This document shows, piece after piece, positions 55,360 to 64,000 of a stretch of DNA of 64,000 nt. Where the stretch lies: contig CAVRXO010000003.1 of NCBI GenBank assembly GCA_963725185.1, positions 930,001-994,000 of the forward strand. Reading direction: 5' to 3'. This DNA is from VAZQ01 sp963725185. Its GTDB lineage: Bacteria; Pseudomonadota; Alphaproteobacteria; Rhizobiales; Xanthobacteraceae. The position numbers and the translations under genes are program-made. Below the pieces are notes generated by a model. That model was not told the DNA's origin. It made no database searches and saw nothing but the letters and a program-made list of their open reading frames with translations. Numbering within the stretch: position 1 is the first letter of the stretch; each line of letters starts with the position of its first letter.

Positions 55360-55432
55360 AATACAGTTCTTCCCTCTTTGGGAAATCTCCAAGCTGTCAG
55401 TCTTGCCCCGCCTCACGGCGGGGCTTTTTTTT
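55360..55432 (+). ncRNA. candidate small RNA ending in a strong terminator
   Basis: TTGCAT at 55332-55337 and CATAAAT near 55355 could be -35/-10; a transcript from about 55363 would end at the stem CCCCGCC-TCAC-GGCGGGG followed by TTTTTTTT (to about 55432). No open frame of note lies within and the upstream plus-strand gene is far away, so the terminator must serve something here. No family recognised. Confidence 0.35.
55405..55432 (+). terminator. rho-independent terminator
   Basis: Seven-pair GC stem CCCCGCC/GGCGGGG, loop TCAC, then C and eight T residues on the plus strand: the best terminator in the window. Confidence 0.88.
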
Positions 55433-55576
55433 CGTCGCAACATCCTGGCGCGCTTCCCCGGGACCATGGCCAACCGGTCGGAAGCCCTTGTTTCGGCAGC
55501 CGGATACATGAATATGCCGGCCCCAACCCGCGGGCGGCCAAGTCCCTCCGCCCAAGCACAAAAGTTACCGCCCAGA

Positions 55577-57202
55577 ATGGCATCGCGGACCCTCACCGCC
55601 GAAATCCCGATCCTGATTGTGGGCGCCGGCCCGGTCGGCCTTGCGCTCGCCGCCGATCTCGGCCTGCGCGGGATTTCCTGCCTGGTGGTCGAGCAGGGCG
55701 AGGGGCCAGCCGACCATCCGCGCGCCTCGGCCCTCAACGCCCGCTCCATGGAATTCATGCGCCGGTTCGGCGTTGCCGACGCGGTGCGCGCGGCCTCCGC
55801 GCCGGAAGATTTTCCCCACACCGCGCTCTATTGCACCAGCCTGACCGGCTTCGAGATCGCGCGCATCGAGCGCCCCCATCACGGCGGCAAGGGACCGACC
55901 CCGGAGAGCCCGGAGCGGCCCCAGCGCTGCAACCAGCTCTGGCTCGACCCGATCCTGCGCGATCTCGCCGCAAGCCAGGACAGCGTGACATTGCGCTACC
56001 GCTGCCGGTTCGAGTCGCTGCGCGAAGAGAGCGACTGCGTGATCGCCACCGCGCATGACTTGGCGACCGACCAGCGGCTCCAGATCGTCGCTCGCTATGT
56101 GGTCGACTGCAGCGGCGGGCACAGCCCGATCCGCCGCGCGTTCGGCATCGCCATGAGCGGCTCGTCCTATGTCGGACATAACCTGAGCATCTTCGTGCGC
56201 GCGCCCCGATTGTGGGAGCATCACCCCATGGGCAAGGCCGCGCTGATCAGCTTTGTCGAGCCGGCCGGGCTGTGGCGCAATCTGGTGATCCTGGACGGCC
56301 GCGAGCTCTACCGCTTCGGCATCAGCGGCAAGTCCTTCTTCGATGCACCCGAAGCGGTCGACGCCGATCGCCTGTTCGAGGAAGTGGTGGGCAAGTCGGT
56401 GCCGCACGAGGTGCTCTCGATTCGGCGCTGGACCGCGCGCAATGTGGTGGCCGATCGATACCGTGCCGGCCGGGTCTTCCTCGCCGGCGATGCCGCCCAT
56501 CTCAATCATCCGGCCTCGGGGCTCGGGCTCAATACCGGTCTTGGCGATGCGGTCGACCTCGCCTGGAAGCTCGAAGGCGTGCTCAAGGGCTGGGCCGGCG
56601 GACGCTTGCTCGACTCCTACGAGGTCGAGCGCCATCCGGTGGGCGTGCGCAATGTCGGCCATGCCAGCATGACCTTCGACACCGACCGCACCCAAGAGCC
56701 GCATCCCGAGATCGCGCTCGACACCGCCGCCGGCGCGCAAGCGCGGCGCGTCATGGGCGAGGCCATCGTGCGCACGCAGACGCGCAAATTCATCACCGAC
56801 GGGATCGCGCTCGGTTACCGCTACGATCCCTCGCCGATCTGCTGGCCCGAGGCGGACCCGGCACCGCCGCTGACGATCAGCGAATACCACCCGACATCCT
56901 ATCCGGGGAGCCGGGCACCGCACGCCTGGCTCGGCCCCGGCCGTTCGACCATCGACGCCTTCGGCCGCGGCTTTACCCTGCTGCGGTTGGGCGACGAGGC
57001 GCCCGATCCCGGCACGATCGAGCGGGCGTTCGGGGCGCGGCAAGTGCCGCTCGCCTTCATGTCGATCACCGATCCGGCGATCGGGGCGCTCTATGAGCGT
57101 CGCCTGGTCCTGGTGCGGCCCGACGGGCACGTGGCGTGGCGCTCCGATGCGCCGCCCGCGGATCCCCTTGCCCTCGTCGACCGCGCCCGCGGTGACGTTT
57201 AG
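55577..57202 (+). CDS. FAD-dependent aromatic monooxygenase (PheA/TfdB type)
   Basis: A 541-residue flavoprotein. ATG at 55577 (MASRTLTAEIPILIVGAGPVGLALA) begins the FAD-binding Rossmann motif GAGPVG. The DG motif appears as VVDCSGGHSPIRRAFGI (about 165-185), and the second FAD motif as RVFLAGDAAHLNHPASGLGLNTGLGDAVDLAWKLE (about 300-335). A thioredoxin-like C-terminal domain (about 440-541) matches phenol hydroxylase-type enzymes. It would hydroxylate an aromatic or polyketide substrate with NAD(P)H and O2. Alone in its operon. Confidence 0.9.
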   Translation: MASRTLTAEIPILIVGAGPVGLALAADLGLRGISCLVVEQGEGPADHPRASALNARSMEFMRRFGVADAVRAASAPEDFPHTALYCTSLTGFEIARIERPHHGGKGPTPESPERPQRCNQLWLDPILRDLAASQDSVTLRYRCRFESLREESDCVIATAHDLATDQRLQIVARYVVDCSGGHSPIRRAFGIAMSGSSYVGHNLSIFVRAPRLWEHHPMGKAALISFVEPAGLWRNLVILDGRELYRFGISGKSFFDAPEAVDADRLFEEVVGKSVPHEVLSIRRWTARNVVADRYRAGRVFLAGDAAHLNHPASGLGLNTGLGDAVDLAWKLEGVLKGWAGGRLLDSYEVERHPVGVRNVGHASMTFDTDRTQEPHPEIALDTAAGAQARRVMGEAIVRTQTRKFITDGIALGYRYDPSPICWPEADPAPPLTISEYHPTSYPGSRAPHAWLGPGRSTIDAFGRGFTLLRLGDEAPDPGTIERAFGARQVPLAFMSITDPAIGALYERRLVLVRPDGHVAWRSDAPPADPLALVDRARGDV

Positions 57203-57280
57203 AGTATCGGGTGCGATACGCAGCGGAGGACTTGCTTGCGTATCGGAGAACGGTCTCGCAATCTTAGGGGCGCAGCGGAA

Positions 57281-57802
57281 ATGGCCAGGAGGAAGCCCGC
57301 AACGACGCCAGCAGCAGGCGGCTCACGCGTCTTTCCGGTCTATCTCGAGCTCAAGATGAGCGGTGGGTCGAAGCGTGCACTGATACAGGCGCTCGAGCGC
57401 GACGGCTGCTATATCGGGCATTGCGCGCGCGAGATGATCGCACGAGCGAGCTTCGCCGCCGCGGAGAGTCCCCGCACCGTCAAGCTCGCGCGCGTGCAGC
57501 TGGGCACGCTGGGCGTCACCGACTGGGTGACGTGGAGCGACGTTCTCAAGGCCGCCGCAAAGATCGGGGTCGAGAAGGTGCCGGCCGAGGCGGCCGTGCG
57601 CCTCGCGCTCGAGCTGCCCGAGCAGCAGCCCGGCGATCACTTCTGGATTCTCATGGACCCCATCACCGGGCCGGACGGCGAGCCGTACGTCTTCTATCTG
57701 GCGTCGCACGACGACGGCGAGCGGCGGCTGCTCGGCCGCTATGTCAGCTCCATCCGGCGCTTCTTTCCCCACCGCGAGATCGTCTTCGGCCTGCGCGAGT
57801 AG
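57281..57802 (+). CDS. hypothetical protein
   Basis: A 173-residue soluble protein (MARRKPATTPAAGG...). After a basic tail come VFPVYLELKMSGGSKRALIQAL, YIGHCAREMIARASFA, VRLALELPEQQPGDHFWILMDPITGPDGEPYVFYLASHDDGERRLLGRYVSS. No family recognised. The start at 57281 is the Met before a basic run; the open frame begins 45 nt earlier. Confidence 0.6.
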   Translation: MARRKPATTPAAGGSRVFPVYLELKMSGGSKRALIQALERDGCYIGHCAREMIARASFAAAESPRTVKLARVQLGTLGVTDWVTWSDVLKAAAKIGVEKVPAEAAVRLALELPEQQPGDHFWILMDPITGPDGEPYVFYLASHDDGERRLLGRYVSSIRRFFPHREIVFGLRE

Positions 57803-57810
57803 CGCAAGTG

Positions 57811-57905
57811 TAGCTTGTAGCCCGCATGAAGCCGGCGGGTCGGCGCGAAGCGCCACCGGTGGCGCAATGCAGGAGCGCCGTTCCCGGATTACCATCCGGG
57901 CTATA
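57811..57905. repeat. dispersed palindromic element (GTAGCCCGCATGAAGC type)
   Basis: Begins TTGTAGCCCGCATGAAGC and ends GATTACCATCCGGGCTATAA; relatives at 35318-35424 and about 4190-4262. Confidence 0.5.
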
Positions 57906-57908
57906 AGA

Positions 57909-58331
57909 TTACGCCGGCTTTTCTTCCGGCCCCGCCGCCTCGCCGCGGCGCACCTTGGGTCCGCCGTTCTTGCGGATGTCCTGGCGCGTGACGTAGTCGA
58001 TGATCATCACATTGTCCTGATTGCCGGAGCGGTGCCCCATCATGATCATCGGACCGTCGCCGGAATTGACCAGTTGGTAGAACGATCCGCCGGTAATCAG
58101 CGCCGCCATGCCGGGCGTGAGCACCGCGGAGCCGCCGTCCGGGAACCGCATGGTGCATTCGCCTTGGAAGCAGGTGAAGACCTGGTCCTCGTTGTGGCAA
58201 TGCAGCTCGTCATGGTCGCCGGGATTGGGATAGTAGTGCACCCAGGCATGCAGCTTGCGGGTGTTCATCACCACGGTGCGCTTCTTCTCGCGCAACGCGA
58301 TCGCCTTCGGATCGATGATCTCGATTCCCAT
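57909..58331 (-). CDS. cupin-domain protein
   Basis: A 140-residue small beta-barrel protein. Cupin motif 1 is DHDELHCHNEDQVFTCFQGE (His-x-His...Glu, about 38-57) with CTMRFPDGGSAVLTPG, and motif 2 PGMAALITGGSFYQLVNSGDGP. The metal ligands His/His/Glu are present; the second-motif His is replaced by Gln. Could be a dioxygenase or a sensor; substrate unknown. The C-terminal tail is charged. Confidence 0.8.
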   Translation of the reverse strand: MGIEIIDPKAIALREKKRTVVMNTRKLHAWVHYYPNPGDHDELHCHNEDQVFTCFQGECTMRFPDGGSAVLTPGMAALITGGSFYQLVNSGDGPMIMMGHRSGNQDNVMIIDYVTRQDIRKNGGPKVRRGEAAGPEEKPA

Positions 58332-58351
58332 TCTTGTTCTCCACTCTCAGC

Positions 58352-58756
58352 CTATTTTCGCGCGAGCGTACCCCACGCCACATAGGTTTCGCCATTATAG
58401 GCCCCGACCCATCCCCAGACGAGCTTGCCGGCGGCCGGCGCCGTCGTGATGGTGCCGTCGATACAGCCCCCGCCGCTGTTCTTGCCGCCATGCGTGATGG
58501 CCTCGGTAAAGAAGACGTAGCCATTCGCCGCACCGACGCGCGTGAGCTTGCCGCCGCATTTGAGCTCGGGATACTCGGTCTCGGCGCCGTTGGCCGAAAC
58601 GGTCATGACGACCGTGTAGCCGGTCGAGCCCTTGTTTTGCGCCACCATGCCGGTCCAGGTCCCGAGCAGCGCCGGCGGCGACTGGCCTACAGCCACGGCC
58701 AGCGGCGGCAGCAGGAAAAGGCCGACCAGCAGAAATCGCAACCACATCTTCAGCAT
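58352..58756 (-). CDS. secreted small protein
   Basis: A 134-residue exported protein with a strong signal peptide (FLLVGLFLLPPLAVAVGQ). The mature part reads LLGTWTGMVAQNKGSTGYTVVMTV, YPELKCGGKLTRVG, FFTEAITHGGKNSGGGCIDGTIT, and ends YVAWGTLARK, like a small eight-stranded barrel with one disulfide. No family recognised. 20 nt upstream of the cupin gene's end-to-start gap, so possibly co-transcribed with it. Confidence 0.75.
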   Translation of the reverse strand: MLKMWLRFLLVGLFLLPPLAVAVGQSPPALLGTWTGMVAQNKGSTGYTVVMTVSANGAETEYPELKCGGKLTRVGAANGYVFFTEAITHGGKNSGGGCIDGTITTAPAAGKLVWGWVGAYNGETYVAWGTLARK

Positions 58757-58864
58757 CGCCCCCTCGTCATCTTGCTCGTTCGGCGTTTTGATCGCTCGGC
58801 GTGTTGATCGTGCAGTGGAAACGGGCGGCGGCCCCGGCGCTTGCCGAAGCCGCCACCGCTGTCC

Positions 58865-59944
58865 TTAGAGGCCGGGGTCTTTCTTCACGTAGCGGCGGAA
58901 GTTGATCTCCGGGGGACCGCCTTTGGTGAAGTTGGGGGTGTTGGTGTAGCCGCCGTAGATATTGCCGGCATCGTCGGCAGCGACGCCTTCTTCCGCGCTA
59001 AGCTCCTTGGTCTCCGGAATGAAGGCCGTGACCTTGCCGTCCTTGACGTTGCCGACCCGGATGCCCTGCATGAAGCCCGGGTTGGTCTTCTCGGTCGAGG
59101 TCGAGTTGGAGACATAGATGTCGTCGTTCTTGTTGATGTAGACCCCGCTCGGCCGGCCGAACTGCTTCCATTCGGTGAGGTAGCGCCCGTTCTGGTCGAA
59201 GATCTGGATGCGGGCGTTGCCGCGATCGGCCACGAACAGCCGTCCCATCGCGTCCATGGCCAGCATGTGCGGGGTCTCGAACTCGCCCGGGCCGGTGCCA
59301 AGGTGACCCCAGGCCTTGATGAACTTGCCCTCCTTGGTCAAGTGCACGATGCGGGCATTAGAGGGCTTGCCGTCGATCATGCCATGGCCGTCGCCGACGA
59401 AGATGGTGTCGTCGGGTGCGATCAACACATTGGACGGCGCGTTGAACAGGTCCTGGCTGTCATTGTCGCCGGCGACCCCGTCCTTGCCAAGCGTCATCAA
59501 GAGCTTCCCGTCCGGGCTGAACTTCTTGACCGTATAGCCCTTGCCGTTCCTGATGTAGAAATCGGTCACCCAGACGTTCCCGTAGCGGTCGGCGAACAGG
59601 CCGTGCGGCGCGGCGAACATGTCGGCGCCGAAATTGGCGATCATCTTGCCGCTGGCATCGAAATGGAAGATCGGCGCCAAGTGCGAGTCCCCGCATAGCG
59701 TCTGCTTCTCGCAGCGGTCGAAGGCCCACATGCTCCTGCCGTCGCTGCGGTCGACCGAGATGCCGAACGTGGCGCCCCAGTTGCGGCCCGGCGGCAGCTT
59801 CGCCCAACCCTCGTCCAGCCGATACGGATTGGGCGCCGCATTGGGGTCGGGATTGACTTGCGCCGACGACGGCGTCGCCCACGCCAGGATGCCTGCGACG
59901 ACGGCGGCCGCCAGCGCGCCGCCTATTGGTTTCTCATACCGCAT
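58865..59944 (-). CDS. secreted NHL-repeat propeller protein (PAL-like)
   Basis: A 359-residue exported protein; signal peptide ends near PSSAQ. Blades: NWGATFGISVDRSDGRSMWAFDRC, APHGLFADRYGNVWVTDF, KFSPDGKLLMTLGKDGVAG, FNAPSNVLIAPDDTIFVGDG, ETPHMLAMDAMGRLFVADRGNARIQIFDQNG, RPSGVYINKNDDIYVSN and AEEGVAADDAGNIYGG. The pattern matches peptidylglycine-alpha-amidating-lyase-like propellers. ATG at 59944. The next upstream gene is a paralogue 119 nt away. Confidence 0.87.
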   Translation of the reverse strand: MRYEKPIGGALAAAVVAGILAWATPSSAQVNPDPNAAPNPYRLDEGWAKLPPGRNWGATFGISVDRSDGRSMWAFDRCEKQTLCGDSHLAPIFHFDASGKMIANFGADMFAAPHGLFADRYGNVWVTDFYIRNGKGYTVKKFSPDGKLLMTLGKDGVAGDNDSQDLFNAPSNVLIAPDDTIFVGDGHGMIDGKPSNARIVHLTKEGKFIKAWGHLGTGPGEFETPHMLAMDAMGRLFVADRGNARIQIFDQNGRYLTEWKQFGRPSGVYINKNDDIYVSNSTSTEKTNPGFMQGIRVGNVKDGKVTAFIPETKELSAEEGVAADDAGNIYGGYTNTPNFTKGGPPEINFRRYVKKDPGL

Positions 59945-60060
59945 GACGCTTCTCCCTTGTTGAACCTTGTTTGGTGAATGTGCGCTTCGCACTCTTTTTG
60001 GCCGTTGCATTTTCGCAACCGAAAACCGGATGCCACTTTATCCTGAAACTGCTCCCGGTT

Positions 60061-61117
60061 TCAGTTCTTCACGTATTTCATCAGCCGCTTGGGCCCGACC
60101 TCGGCGCCGTAGATGTTGCCGGCCGGATCCGCCGCCACCCCTTCGGCCGCGCTGGTCCCGGTCGCCTTCTCGACCGGATCGGGGATGAAGGCCGTCACCA
60201 CGCCGTCGGATACGCGGCCGACCCTCATTCCGCGCTTCCAGCCGTCATGGTTCTTGGACACCGATTCCGACTTCGGAATCGGCCACATAGATGATGTCGT
60301 TCTTGTCGATGAAGACGCCGCTCGGCCGGCTGAACTGGAACCACTGATCGAGGAAGGTCCCGTTCTGGTCGAAGATCTGGATGCGGTTGTTCTGCCGATC
60401 GCCGAGGAACAGGCGCCCGCGCGAATCCATGGCGAGCGCGTGCGGGATGTCGATGTCGCCGGGGGCCGAGCCTTTCATTCCCCAGGTCTTGATGAACTTG
60501 CCGTCCTTGTTGAACTTGACGATCCGCGCATTGGAATCGCCGCCATGCCCGTCGCCGACAAAAATGTCGCCGTTGGGGGCGACCAGCACCGAAGACGGCT
60601 GGTTGAACTCGTCGAGGCCTTTCCCCGCCACGCCCGGCTTGCCGAGCGCCATCAGCAGCTTGCCGTCCGGGCTGAACTTGAACACCTGATGGCCCTTGCC
60701 GTCCTTGCCCTGGGCGTCGGTGGCCCACACGTTTTCTTCCTGATCCACGAAAATGCCGTGCGGGAACACGAACATGCCGGCCCCGAACGCCTTCAGCAGG
60801 CGTCCCGACATGTCGAAGTGCAGGATCGGCGGAAGATCGGAGCCGACACAGGAATTGGCACCGCAGCGCTCCGCGACCCAGACGCTGGTGCCGGCCGGAT
60901 CCACATAGACGCCGGCCGATGCTCCCCAAGTCCGCCCTTCCGGCATGCGCGCCCAATTTTCGATCGAGCGGTACGGATTGGGCAGCGAATTGATCGGGGC
61001 GGCGGGACGGCTGACGGCTTGGCTGATGGCTTGCGCATGGCCGGGCGCAACCGATGCCGCCATGAACCCCAGGACGGCAAGTCCGAGCAGGTATTCGACT
61101 CGCGTGGAATGTCGCAT
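60061..61117 (-). pseudogene. secreted NHL-repeat propeller protein with 7-bp insertion
   Basis: Paralogue of the 58865 gene. MRHSTRVEYLLGLAVLGF starts a signal peptide (APGHAQ). Blades match: TWGASAGVYVDPAGTSVWVAERC, FPHGIFVDQEENVWATD, KFSPDGKLLMALGKPGVAG, FNQPSSVLVAPNGDIFVGDG, IPHALAMDSRGRLFLGDRQNNRIQIFDQNG, PSGVFIDKNDIIYVADSE. There, near 60258-60270, seven extra bases shift the frame; the other frame continues SVSKNHDGWKRGMRVG and AAEGVAADPAGNIYGAEVGP to the stop at 60061. Removing 7 nt gives 1,050 nt (349 residues). Confidence 0.8.
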
Positions 61118-61361
61118 CACGTGTCCTCCCTTGCCGGTCGCGTCAGGCCGTGCGGCCAGCACGCCTTATCGCTCCAGGTTGCGCCGTTTGGGCGTGCGCC
61201 GCAACCACCACTATGACCGGAACAAGCGGTGCTCAATCCGTTCGGCTAGGCCGTTTGTCCAAGCCATTCGGCTAAGCCATTCGCAATGCCGTCGGACCGG
61301 CGCGAGGAACTTTCCGCCAGCCCGATCGTTCTTTGATGTGGCGGTGATCCGGAGAACGGTC

Positions 61362-62490
61362 ATGAGCCAGGCATCCATAGCCCGCGCAGTCGTCAAGACC
61401 ACGGCTGTCGCCGGTGTAGCGGTTTTCCTCTCAACTTCCGCGCAAGCAGGACTGCGACTGGGACCCGGCGCGTTGCTCGGCCTGCTCGGGGCACCTTTGC
61501 GCATGATGCCTCACATCGGGGCCATGCCGGAGCATCGCGAATTCCGTCACCACGTCGCCCGCGCTCAAGACAGAGCGACGGCACCCGAACCATCCGACCG
61601 CCCGGCCTCCGTACCTGCCGCTCAGGCCAATCCCCCGCAGCCCGCCAATCAGCCGGCCAAGCCGTCAGTTGTGGAGGCGCGCGCCGAGCCTGCGCACGCC
61701 GCCGAGCCGCGGCAGCCCACGCCGTCCGCGTTGGCTTGGCCGGTCGCATCGCCGAGCGTCTATGAGGATCTCTTGGGTTACGTCTTGTGGCCGGGCGACT
61801 ATGCCGATCGCCTGTGGAGCCACGGCTATGGCGATATCATCGATACGTTGCTGGCCTCCACGGCCGCGAATGCCGACCAGACGAGCGGCATGATCCAAAA
61901 CGGCATGTGCAGCGCCAAGGCGCGCGAGCTGGCCGATGCGCTGATCGTGCGGACCGGCAACATCATCATGCCGACCCCCGATCAGAAGACGGCGCTCGAT
62001 CAACTCGCCTCCGCCTTGGGCGAAGCGATCGATCGTGGCCGCAAGGCGGTCTGCTCCGGCACCGGCGATCCGCTCAACCGGGTGGAGGACGGGCTCTGGA
62101 CCATGTGGGATGCGACGCTTCTGATGCGGGCGCCACTGGAGAAATTCTACGATTCCCTCACCGAAGCGCAGAAGGCGAAATTGACGGCCGGAGCCTCCGC
62201 CAGCCAGGCCGTGGCGCGCGCCTGCGTCGATCCGCGCGCAGCGGATGGGCGGGACGATGGCCTCCTCGAGCACGCGCGCGCGGCGGACGCGCAGCAGCGC
62301 CACAAGCTCGATGCGCTTCGCCAAGAGTTCCCGCGGCCTCATCAAATTCCTGGCGATCTCCTGCCCGACCGAGACCAAGCCGACGCCCGTCGATCGGCTG
62401 GAAGCCGCCGGCGACCGGATGAACGCCCTGCTCTACGTGGTGATGAACATGTCTCCCGCCCTGACCGAGGCAAAGACGCCTGATCGCTGA
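61362..62490 (+). pseudogene. LTXXQ-motif periplasmic protein, one-base frameshift
   Basis: ATG at 61362 with GGAGAA upstream. Signal peptide (FLSTSAQAG), a long Pro/Ala-rich linker (about 60-130), then LTXXQ-type helical repeats: IIMPTPDQKTALDQLASALGEAIDRG, MRAPLEKFYDSLTEAQKAKL with the LTEAQ motif. Near 62330 one extra C (TTCCCGC) shifts the frame after DALRQEF; the next frame gives RGLIKFLAISCPTET and RLEAAGDRMNALLYVVMNMSPAL to 62490. Corrected length 1,128 nt (375 residues). Relatives include Spy/CpxP-like proteins of Rhizobiales. Confidence 0.75.
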
Positions 62491-62492
62491 GC

Positions 62493-62587
62493 GTAGGGCG
62501 CAATCGCTTTATTGCGCCGCTTGGCCAGGCCGATGGATCGCGGTGGTTGGTGGGGCCGGATGGCGCAATAAAGCGATTGCGCCCTAC
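62493..62587. repeat. dispersed inverted repeat (GTAGGGCGCAATCGCTTTAT)
   Basis: Same arms as 42954-43021 with a longer centre (about 40 nt). Lies 2 nt past the LTXXQ stop codon, as the other copy abuts the GMC stop. Confidence 0.8.
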
Positions 62588-62692
62588 GATGCATCTTGAA
62601 ATTGTTGTATTCGCGGTCGCGCTGTGGCACTCCCGGCCGGTCGGGCGTGCTGGCGTTCGACGCCGCCTGCTCCAGGAAACTAGACCCCTGTC

Positions 62693-63607
62693 ATGACGAA
62701 CAAATTCCGCGGCGTGATGCAAAGCCCGGTCACGCCGCTCAAGGCTGATTTCAGCCTCGACCTGGCGACCTTCGAGAAGGTGCTGGACTTTCATGTCCGC
62801 ACCGGGGCGACCGCCATCTCCTGGCCGCACCACAAGGGCGAGTCGCTCAACCTCACCATCGCGGAGCGCAAGCTGTTCGCGGAAGCCGCCGTCAAGACCG
62901 TCGCCGGACGCATCCCGGTCACCATCCATGTCAGCGCGCTCGCGGTCGACGACACGTTCGCGCTCGCGCGCCATGCGCAGGACATCGGCGCCGACGGCAT
63001 CCTGGCGATCACGCCGTATTTCTGGACCCCGACCCGGGAAGCCATTCACGACTATTTCGTGCGGCTGTGCGGCTCCATCGAGCTGCCGGTCCTGTCCTAC
63101 AATTCGCCGAGCTATCTGGCGGGCGTGGAGATCACCGGCGAGCTGATGGCACGCCTGATCGAGCGGCTGCCGAACTTCGTCGGGGTGAAGGAGGCGAGCT
63201 TCAACAGCGAAAAGTTCCTGGAGATTTCGCGCGCCGCGCTGCCGCTGCGGCCCGACTTCGCGCTGGTGACGGGCGTCGAGTTCCTGCTGCCCTCGGTGCC
63301 GCTCGGCGGGGTGGGGTCCTATTCGGCCGCCGGCTCCATCTGTCCCAATCTGTGCTCGGATCTGTTCGATGCCTGCATGGCCGGCGAGTGGCCGCGCGCG
63401 CGCGAGCTGCAATACAAAGTGTCGCGGCTGTGGGCGCTGTTTCGCAACCAATATCCCTCCTCGCTCAAGGGCGGCATGGTGATCATGGGGCGCCCGGTCG
63501 GCCCGACCCGCCCGCCGCTGCCGACCGCGAGCGCAGAACGTCAGGCCCACATCCGCCGCGAGCTGGAGCAGCTCGGCATCCTCGACACCGAGCCGCACGG
63601 CTGGTGA
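62693..63607 (+). CDS. DapA/NAL-family aldolase (dihydrodipicolinate synthase-like)
   Basis: A 304-residue TIM-barrel lyase. SPVTPLKADFSLDLATFEKVLDFHV opens the barrel; GESLNLTIAERK replaces the usual GE.xxLT.EE; LPVLSYNSPSYLAGVEI holds the Tyr; VGVKEASFNSEKF carries the Schiff-base Lys (about 165). Such enzymes condense or cleave pyruvate-type adducts; the WPHHKGES segment differs from true DapA, so the substrate is likely another 2-oxo acid. The next gene starts 28 nt on and is a paralogue. Confidence 0.88.
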   Translation: MTNKFRGVMQSPVTPLKADFSLDLATFEKVLDFHVRTGATAISWPHHKGESLNLTIAERKLFAEAAVKTVAGRIPVTIHVSALAVDDTFALARHAQDIGADGILAITPYFWTPTREAIHDYFVRLCGSIELPVLSYNSPSYLAGVEITGELMARLIERLPNFVGVKEASFNSEKFLEISRAALPLRPDFALVTGVEFLLPSVPLGGVGSYSAAGSICPNLCSDLFDACMAGEWPRARELQYKVSRLWALFRNQYPSSLKGGMVIMGRPVGPTRPPLPTASAERQAHIRRELEQLGILDTEPHGW

Positions 63608-63634
63608 CCCTTCGCTCCTGCGAGACCCGTTCTC

Positions 63635-64000
63635 ATGACTGACTTCCAGCCCGGACTCGTGCATCTGCCGGTCACGCCGTTCACGCCGCAGGCGCGCATC
63701 GACTTCGACCGCCTCGGCCGGTTGATCGACTTCCACATCCGCAACGGCGCCGACGCGCTGGCGCTGCCGACCCATGTGGGCGAATCCGTCAGCCTTACCG
63801 ATGCCGAAAAGCGCGCGCTGATCGAGTTCGCGGTCCACCACATCGCGGGACGCAAGCCCCTGATCGCCCATGTGAGCGACGCCGGCACCGCCATCGCGGT
63901 CGCGCTGGCGCGCCACGCGCAAGCGGCCGGCGCCGCCGCGATCCTCGCCACCACACCGTATTATTGGACGCCGCCGCCGGAGATGATCCTCGAGCACTTC
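63635..64000 (+). CDS. second DapA/NAL-family aldolase (3' end outside window)
   Basis: ATG at 63635 opens a frame that runs to the window edge: MTDFQPGLVHLPVTPFTPQ, FDRLGRLIDFHIRNGADALALP, THVGESVSLTDAEKRALIEFAV, IAHVSDAGTAIAVALARHAQAAGAAAILATTPYYW. It parallels the 62693 gene block by block (VTP, GES.SLT, TPYYWTP), so the two are tandem paralogues, probably subunits or enzymes of one pathway. The catalytic Lys lies beyond the window. Confidence 0.85.
   Translation, partial: MTDFQPGLVHLPVTPFTPQARIDFDRLGRLIDFHIRNGADALALPTHVGESVSLTDAEKRALIEFAVHHIAGRKPLIAHVSDAGTAIAVALARHAQAAGAAAILATTPYYWTPPPEMILEHF

Larger units (their letters stand above)
55069..55576. other. 508-bp divergent gap with a strong terminator
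   Basis: No protein gene is supported. An AT-rich part (55300-55370) contains TTGCAT / CATAAAT promoter-like pairs and is followed by a plus-strand terminator at 55408-55432, suggesting a small RNA. Confidence 0.5.

Overview
The window is GC-rich chromosomal DNA from an alphaproteobacterium, most likely of the Rhizobiales (Bradyrhizobium/Xanthobacteraceae-like). The signs are a GcrA-family regulator, BluB, LTXXQ proteins, TTT and iron/thiamine-type binding proteins, and small palindromic repeats scattered between genes. No rRNA is present; one tRNA-Gln(CTG) lies at 36.75 kb.

Layout. 0-6 kb: the 3' part of an ISNCY-like IS, an immunity-type gene, a broken toxin gene split by an IS3 element, and a phage terminase large subunit. 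6-9 kb: BluB, DUF488 and a secreted FKBP isomerase. 9.2-13.7 kb: five tandem copies of one secreted protein family (a sixth lies at 35.4 kb). 14-18 kb: a binding protein, then a prophage-type control block (phage-like gene, GcrA, YdaS/Cro-like and S24/CI-like repressors with paired operators). 18-24 kb: a TauE permease and an array of polymorphic-toxin tips and immunity genes that share one Pro-rich carrier sequence. 25-36 kb: secreted small proteins, an amidohydrolase, a heavily frameshifted PQQ dehydrogenase, a TTT binding protein, a TauE permease and an acyl desaturase. 37-45 kb: a secreted serpin, an LpxO-like hydroxylase, an intradiol dioxygenase, a Vgb-like propeller/cytochrome protein and a gluconate-dehydrogenase-like subunit plus GMC flavoprotein (the last four frameshifted). 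45.6-47 kb: a complete ISNCY-like element. 47-64 kb: a GGDEF-EAL sensor, a GT22-like mannosyltransferase, three secreted NHL-type propellers, two lectin-like secreted paralogues, a flavin monooxygenase, a cupin protein, an LTXXQ protein and two DapA-family aldolases.

The most interesting system is the polymorphic-toxin locus. One N-terminal carrier (Pro-rich, with DDW[FY]VP motifs, starting MPIDP) occurs three times: at 1.5-3.9 kb, 21.1-21.6 kb and 22.4-24.1 kb. It leads into different C-terminal tips: one of unknown fold, one deaminase-like and one HNH-like. A fourth tip survives only as a relic. In the three pairs that can be read, the tip stop codon and the downstream immunity start codon overlap or lie 2 nt apart. 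Every carrier copy is damaged by nonsense, frameshift or IS insertion, while three of the four immunity genes are open. Carriers share terminator-like hairpins with the leader of the phage terminase gene, so the cassettes look like phage-borne cargo.

Many otherwise well-preserved genes are out of frame by single extra bases. Removing the inferred extra bases makes each gene length a multiple of three. Whether this is real decay or assembly error cannot be decided from the sequence alone.
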